DNA of 64,000 nucleotides, taken from contig NC_051065.1 of assembly GCF_004664715.2 (NCBI RefSeq), positions 147,881,487-147,945,486 on the forward strand, written 5' to 3'. The position numbers and the translations under genes were made by a program. The notes below the pieces were generated by a model that was not told the DNA's origin, made no database searches, and worked only from the letters and a program-made list of their open reading frames with translations. Position 1 is the first letter of the stretch. The number at the start of each line of letters is the position of its first letter. Source of the DNA: Peromyscus leucopus (taxonomy: Eukaryota; Chordata; Mammalia; Rodentia; Cricetidae). Positions 61,165-64,000 of this stretch are shown here, piece after piece.

Positions 61165-61290
61165 GCAACTTCCCCAGAGTGGCCTTGAACTTGGCATGAG
61201 GCTCAGGCTGTCTTCAAACTCCTGCATCCATCTCACAAGTGCTAGGATTATGGGTGTTGGCTAGCATGACTAATTTGGTCTCACTTTTAT

Positions 61291-61336
<46 letters not shown>
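61165..61336 (-). mobile_element. B1 fragment and (TG)n
   Basis: 'AGGCTCAGGCTGTCTTCAAA' and 'GTGCTAGGATTATGGGTGTT', then (TG)n at 61297-61336. Confidence 0.75.
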
Positions 61337-61338
<2 letters not shown>

Positions 61339-61399
61339 ATAGAAAGCATTTAAAGCTGCATCAGTTACTTTCTTTTTCTTTTTTTTGGGGGGCTCACTT

Positions 61400-61680
61400 T
61401 GAAATCAGGCTATTGGGGTGGTTTTGTTGTTGGAGTTTGATTATTGACTTGCAGAAGTTCTTTACACATTCTGGATTTTTAACCATTTATTAGATCTGTG
61501 ACTTACAAATATTTTCTTCCATTTTGTAAACTCTAATTTACTCCGCTGATTGTGCCTGTTGATAACCTGTGTCTTGGAGTTTGATGTAGGCCTGTTTTTT
61601 TTTACTTAGTTTCTTGTGTTTTTGATGTTAGAGGTAAGAAATTAATGTTTTGTTAGATTTAAGGATCAAGATAACCCCCT
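61400..61680 (-). mobile_element. Old L1 ORF2 3'-end fragment
   Basis: 'GCAGAAGTTCTTTACACATT', 'GGATTTTTAACCATTTATTA' and 'TTTGATGTAGGCCTGTTTTT' match the reverse complement of the end of L1 ORF2, which is shared across mammals. It is highly diverged and the only L1 piece I recognise in the window. Confidence 0.75.
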
Positions 61681-61682
61681 GA

Positions 61683-61768
61683 GGCTGGGGTATGGCTCAG
61701 TGGGAGATGATTTGATCTATGTGTGAGGCTCTGGGTTCAATCCCAGGCACCCTCAAAGAAAGAACCAA
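61683..61768 (+). mobile_element. ID-like SINE
   Basis: 'GGCTGGGGTATGGCTCAGTG' and 'GCTCTGGGTTCAATCCCAGG'. Confidence 0.8.
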
Positions 61769-61769
61769 C

Positions 61770-62110
61770 AAGCCAAACAGCCTAAGCCTATTTGGGTGTA
61801 TGCTCTGCCTTCGGGCCTACTGGAGAGTAGCATTGTCCTCTCGGCTCTCTGTAGTGGCTCTACCTCTGCTGTCAGGACTCCTGAGGAGACAGCATTGCCC
61901 CGTGGACCTGTGTGCCTGGGCCTGTGGTGGGAGTGCGAAGACTGATCATGCATCCCTTTGGGAGTCAGTATTCTCTCGAACTGAAGGATACTTACTGCCT
62001 ATTCTTGGGTGCTGTTGTCCCATTCTGTAGAATTCCAGACATTTGATAGTCTTCCTCTTGTCTCATCTCTATCCCTGCCAGTACAAGGTGGCTCATCTTT
62101 AGTCTTTTAC
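61770..62110. other. Unique sequence
   Basis: A 103-codon + frame across it has no recognised family. Confidence 0.4.
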
Positions 62111-62114
62111 TTTT

Positions 62115-62230
62115 TAAAAAATTGTTGGGACAGAGTCTTACTATGTAGTCCAGGCTGGCCTTGAACTAGAAATCCTCCTGCTCCTCCCAAGTCCTGAATT
62201 ATAAGCATTTGCCAACACACCCAGGTAGTC
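62115..62230 (-). mobile_element. Diverged B1 SINE
   Basis: 'GTAGTCCAGGCTGGCCTTGA' and 'TTGCCAACACACCCAGG'. Confidence 0.75.
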
Positions 62231-62734
62231 GTTTTAAGAAATAGCAGACACAGGAGAACCTGATGATCAAAGAAGCCGTAAAACAAAAAACCAGAGTGAA
62301 ACACCCCAATCACTGAGACTATTCCTACCCTAGCCCCAAAACCTGGCATGATATGGAGGGCTAGCCACCTGTAAGATGGACGCAGCCACAAGCTCACTGA
62401 ACCCAGACATTTTACACTGCTGCCACCGGCCTGTGGGTCTCTGATGGACCAATTGAACTGCCAGATTCTCCAGTTTGCCCTGGAGTATTATAGTGCCCTG
62501 TTCATGTGATTAACGAAAATAAAAGTGTTATGAATTATTGCTCGGGGACACGGGGGTATCCCGCGCATGCAGGGAACCATGCTGGCATGCTGGGCAGATG
62601 CAGCGGTGGGTTAGCAGGCGACACACTCCATGCAGGCATGGGGGCATGGCAGCAGGGGGACAGTCACAACCAGACACTGCAGCCACGTGGAAATGCTTTA
62701 TTATAATAGAGAGACGAAAAGAAGATGGGAAGAG
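62231..62734 (-). other. Unassigned, possible LTR remnant
   Basis: Minus-strand 'TATTATAATAAAGCATTTCC' (about 62705) is a polyadenylation-like signal. 62560-62660 contains several CATGCAGG/CATGCTGG units. Possibly an old LTR; not certain. Confidence 0.3.
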
Positions 62735-62790
62735 GAAAGAGAGAGAGAGAGAGAGAGAGTGACCGAGAGGAGAGAGAGAGAGAGAGAGGA
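62735..62790. repeat. (GA)n microsatellite
   Basis: AG-rich run interrupted by TGACCGAGAGG. Confidence 0.95.
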
Positions 62791-62964
62791 GTTTTTCCTT
62801 AAGAAGCTGCTTCTATGTCAGGACGCAGGGCAGCCCTAAGGGGCGGGTCACTTATGGACAAAAAAAAAAAAAAATTGAAAAAAGGAGAAATTTCTTCAGC
62901 CAAATAGCCACTTCATTATAAATGGGAAAAACAATATTGAGACAGGTTTGTTTTGTTTTTAACC

Positions 62965-63165
62965 TTTTTAAAGGATTTTAAAAATTTTTCATCTTTATGT
63001 TCATTGGTATTTTGCCTGCATGTATGTCTGTATGAGGGTGTCAGGTACCCTGGAACTGGAGTCACAGACAGATGTGAGTTGCACATATGTGCTGGGAATT
63101 GAACCTGGGTCCTCTGGAAGAGCAGCCAGTGCTCTTAACTGATAAGCCATCTTTCCGGCCCCTTA
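62965..63165 (-). mobile_element. B3 SINE
   Basis: 'GTACCCTGGAACTGGAGTCA', 'GAATTGAACCTGGGTCCTCT' and 'GATAAGCCATCTTTCCGGCC'. Confidence 0.92.
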
Positions 63166-63247
63166 AACTTTTAAAAACAAAAATCTGTCCATTTATAGTA
63201 AAGTGTTTCTTCCTGGGAATTTGGCAGAATCACATTTTTTGTAGACA

Positions 63248-63250
63248 TAT

Positions 63251-63281
<31 letters not shown>

Positions 63282-63420
63282 AATATATGTGAGTGTTTGT
63301 ATGTGTGGGGGCTGTGGAAGTCCATTGTTCTCTTCATGTATGTCCCAGGAATCAAACTCAGGTCATCAAGATCAACCACAAGGGCCTTTACTGAAGGAGT
63401 TGTCTCCTTTACCCCAGAAT
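63248..63420 (-). mobile_element. (TTG)n and B3 SINE
   Basis: (TTG)n at 63251-63281, then a reverse B3-like body ('CCCAGGAATCAAACTCAGGT'). Confidence 0.7.
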
Positions 63421-63534
63421 CACCTTGAACGTCCATATTCTCACTAACGGTCTCTTAAGGTGATCGAGGCATTCCCAGCACTACACAAACTTTCTAGCCT
63501 CTCCCATTGCCCTCTGGAAGGATTTCTTGTTGTT

Positions 63535-63605
63535 GGTTGTTTTGTTTTTGAAATAGGCTCTCATGGTGTAGCTCTAGCTGTCCTTGAACTCACAGATTCA
63601 TGCAG
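63535..63605 (-). mobile_element. B1 SINE tail fragment
   Basis: 'GAAATAGGCTCTCATGGTGT' and 'GCTGTCCTTGAACTCACAGA'. Confidence 0.7.
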
Positions 63606-63609
63606 GCCT

Positions 63610-64000
63610 TCACTACACCTGAACCCTACTTCTTGGAACGAGTTCATCACTCACCAAATAGACGAATAAATTCTTCGATTTGAGCAGGAAATCAACTCAC
63701 ACCATTCTAGGGGCTGGCGAGTCTGCTGTGTAAAATGGTCGGCGGGCAGGCTGTAGACTCCGCAGAAGACCGGGTTGAGGTCGGCTACCTGCTAGCACAA
63801 CTCTTCTTGCTCATCAAAGACCAGTCTCTCATGCTCCTCAAGCCTGGTTAGTTTGACTTTGTGGAAAACAATCTGCTCTATTCATAGCCCACCCATTTAT
63901 ATCCAGTCTCATTCAAAACACTCTCGTAGGAACAGCCAGAGTAATGTTTCACCAAATACCTGTTTGGTCTGTTTTTTTTCACTTGCATTGCCTTAATTTT
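63610..64000. other. Unique sequence at the window end
   Basis: No repeats recognised. A short frame from 63735 (38 codons, starting MVGGQAVDSA and hydrophobic in its middle) is GC-richer than its flanks. I could not place it. Confidence 0.35.

Overview
This is a vertebrate nuclear window from a mouse-like rodent, and most probably a cricetid (vole, deer mouse or hamster group). The evidence is a very dense carpet of B1, B2/B3, B4 and ID SINEs. Many B1 copies share a variant tail (GGAAAGGCGCAAAGCTACAC) that I associate with cricetids rather than with house mouse. There is no operon-style coding. Nearly all open frames sit in SINEs, microsatellites or CpG-rich DNA and are not genes. I found no complete protein-coding gene, no functional tRNA or rRNA gene and no CRISPR array.

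Gene-related signals are limited to promoter-like islands and possible first exons. (1) A CpG island at about 4.2-4.76 kb is followed by four inverted CCAAT boxes and a CAG|GTAAAG donor. (2) A 30-codon, phase-0 candidate exon at 8550-8639 begins MGNLMSTLCC, a pattern expected for myristoylation plus palmitoylation. (3) A CpG island at about 21.75-22.42 kb holds an ATG in strong context and a CAG|GTGAGG donor (21869-21956). (4) A GC-rich segment at about 52.24-53.28 kb has a TATA-like box. I do not recognise the genes, and none of these can be followed to a second exon by eye.

From 11.9 to 20.2 kb the window is a nested endogenous-retrovirus block. It holds a decayed class II (betaretrovirus-like) pol on the + strand, with protease/RT, RNase H and integrase pieces. 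The pol is broken by stops and by later insertions: a 400-bp solo LTR with near-perfect 6-bp target duplications, two B1s, a second LTR of another family and more SINEs. It ends with a polypurine tract and a 357-bp LTR (19299-19655) whose two ends are inverted copies of each other. A different LTR family lies on the - strand at 16.0, 26.1 and 31.6-33.5 kb. The last copy keeps an LTR, a polypurine tract and a degraded lysine-type primer binding site.

The remainder (20-64 kb) is SINE-rich, LINE-poor DNA. It contains two URR1-type DNA transposons, a U6 snRNA retro-pseudogene at 38.5 kb, one old L1 ORF2 fragment at 61.4 kb, a few MIR/hAT-like ancient fragments and many microsatellites. The longest open frame (283 codons, 47005-47856) runs out of unique sequence into a B3 SINE and is probably non-coding. 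The repeat-to-repeat nesting, readable from target-site duplications, is the most solid information in the window. I see no convincing undescribed functional system. SINE boundaries are by eye, accurate to about 10 bases.
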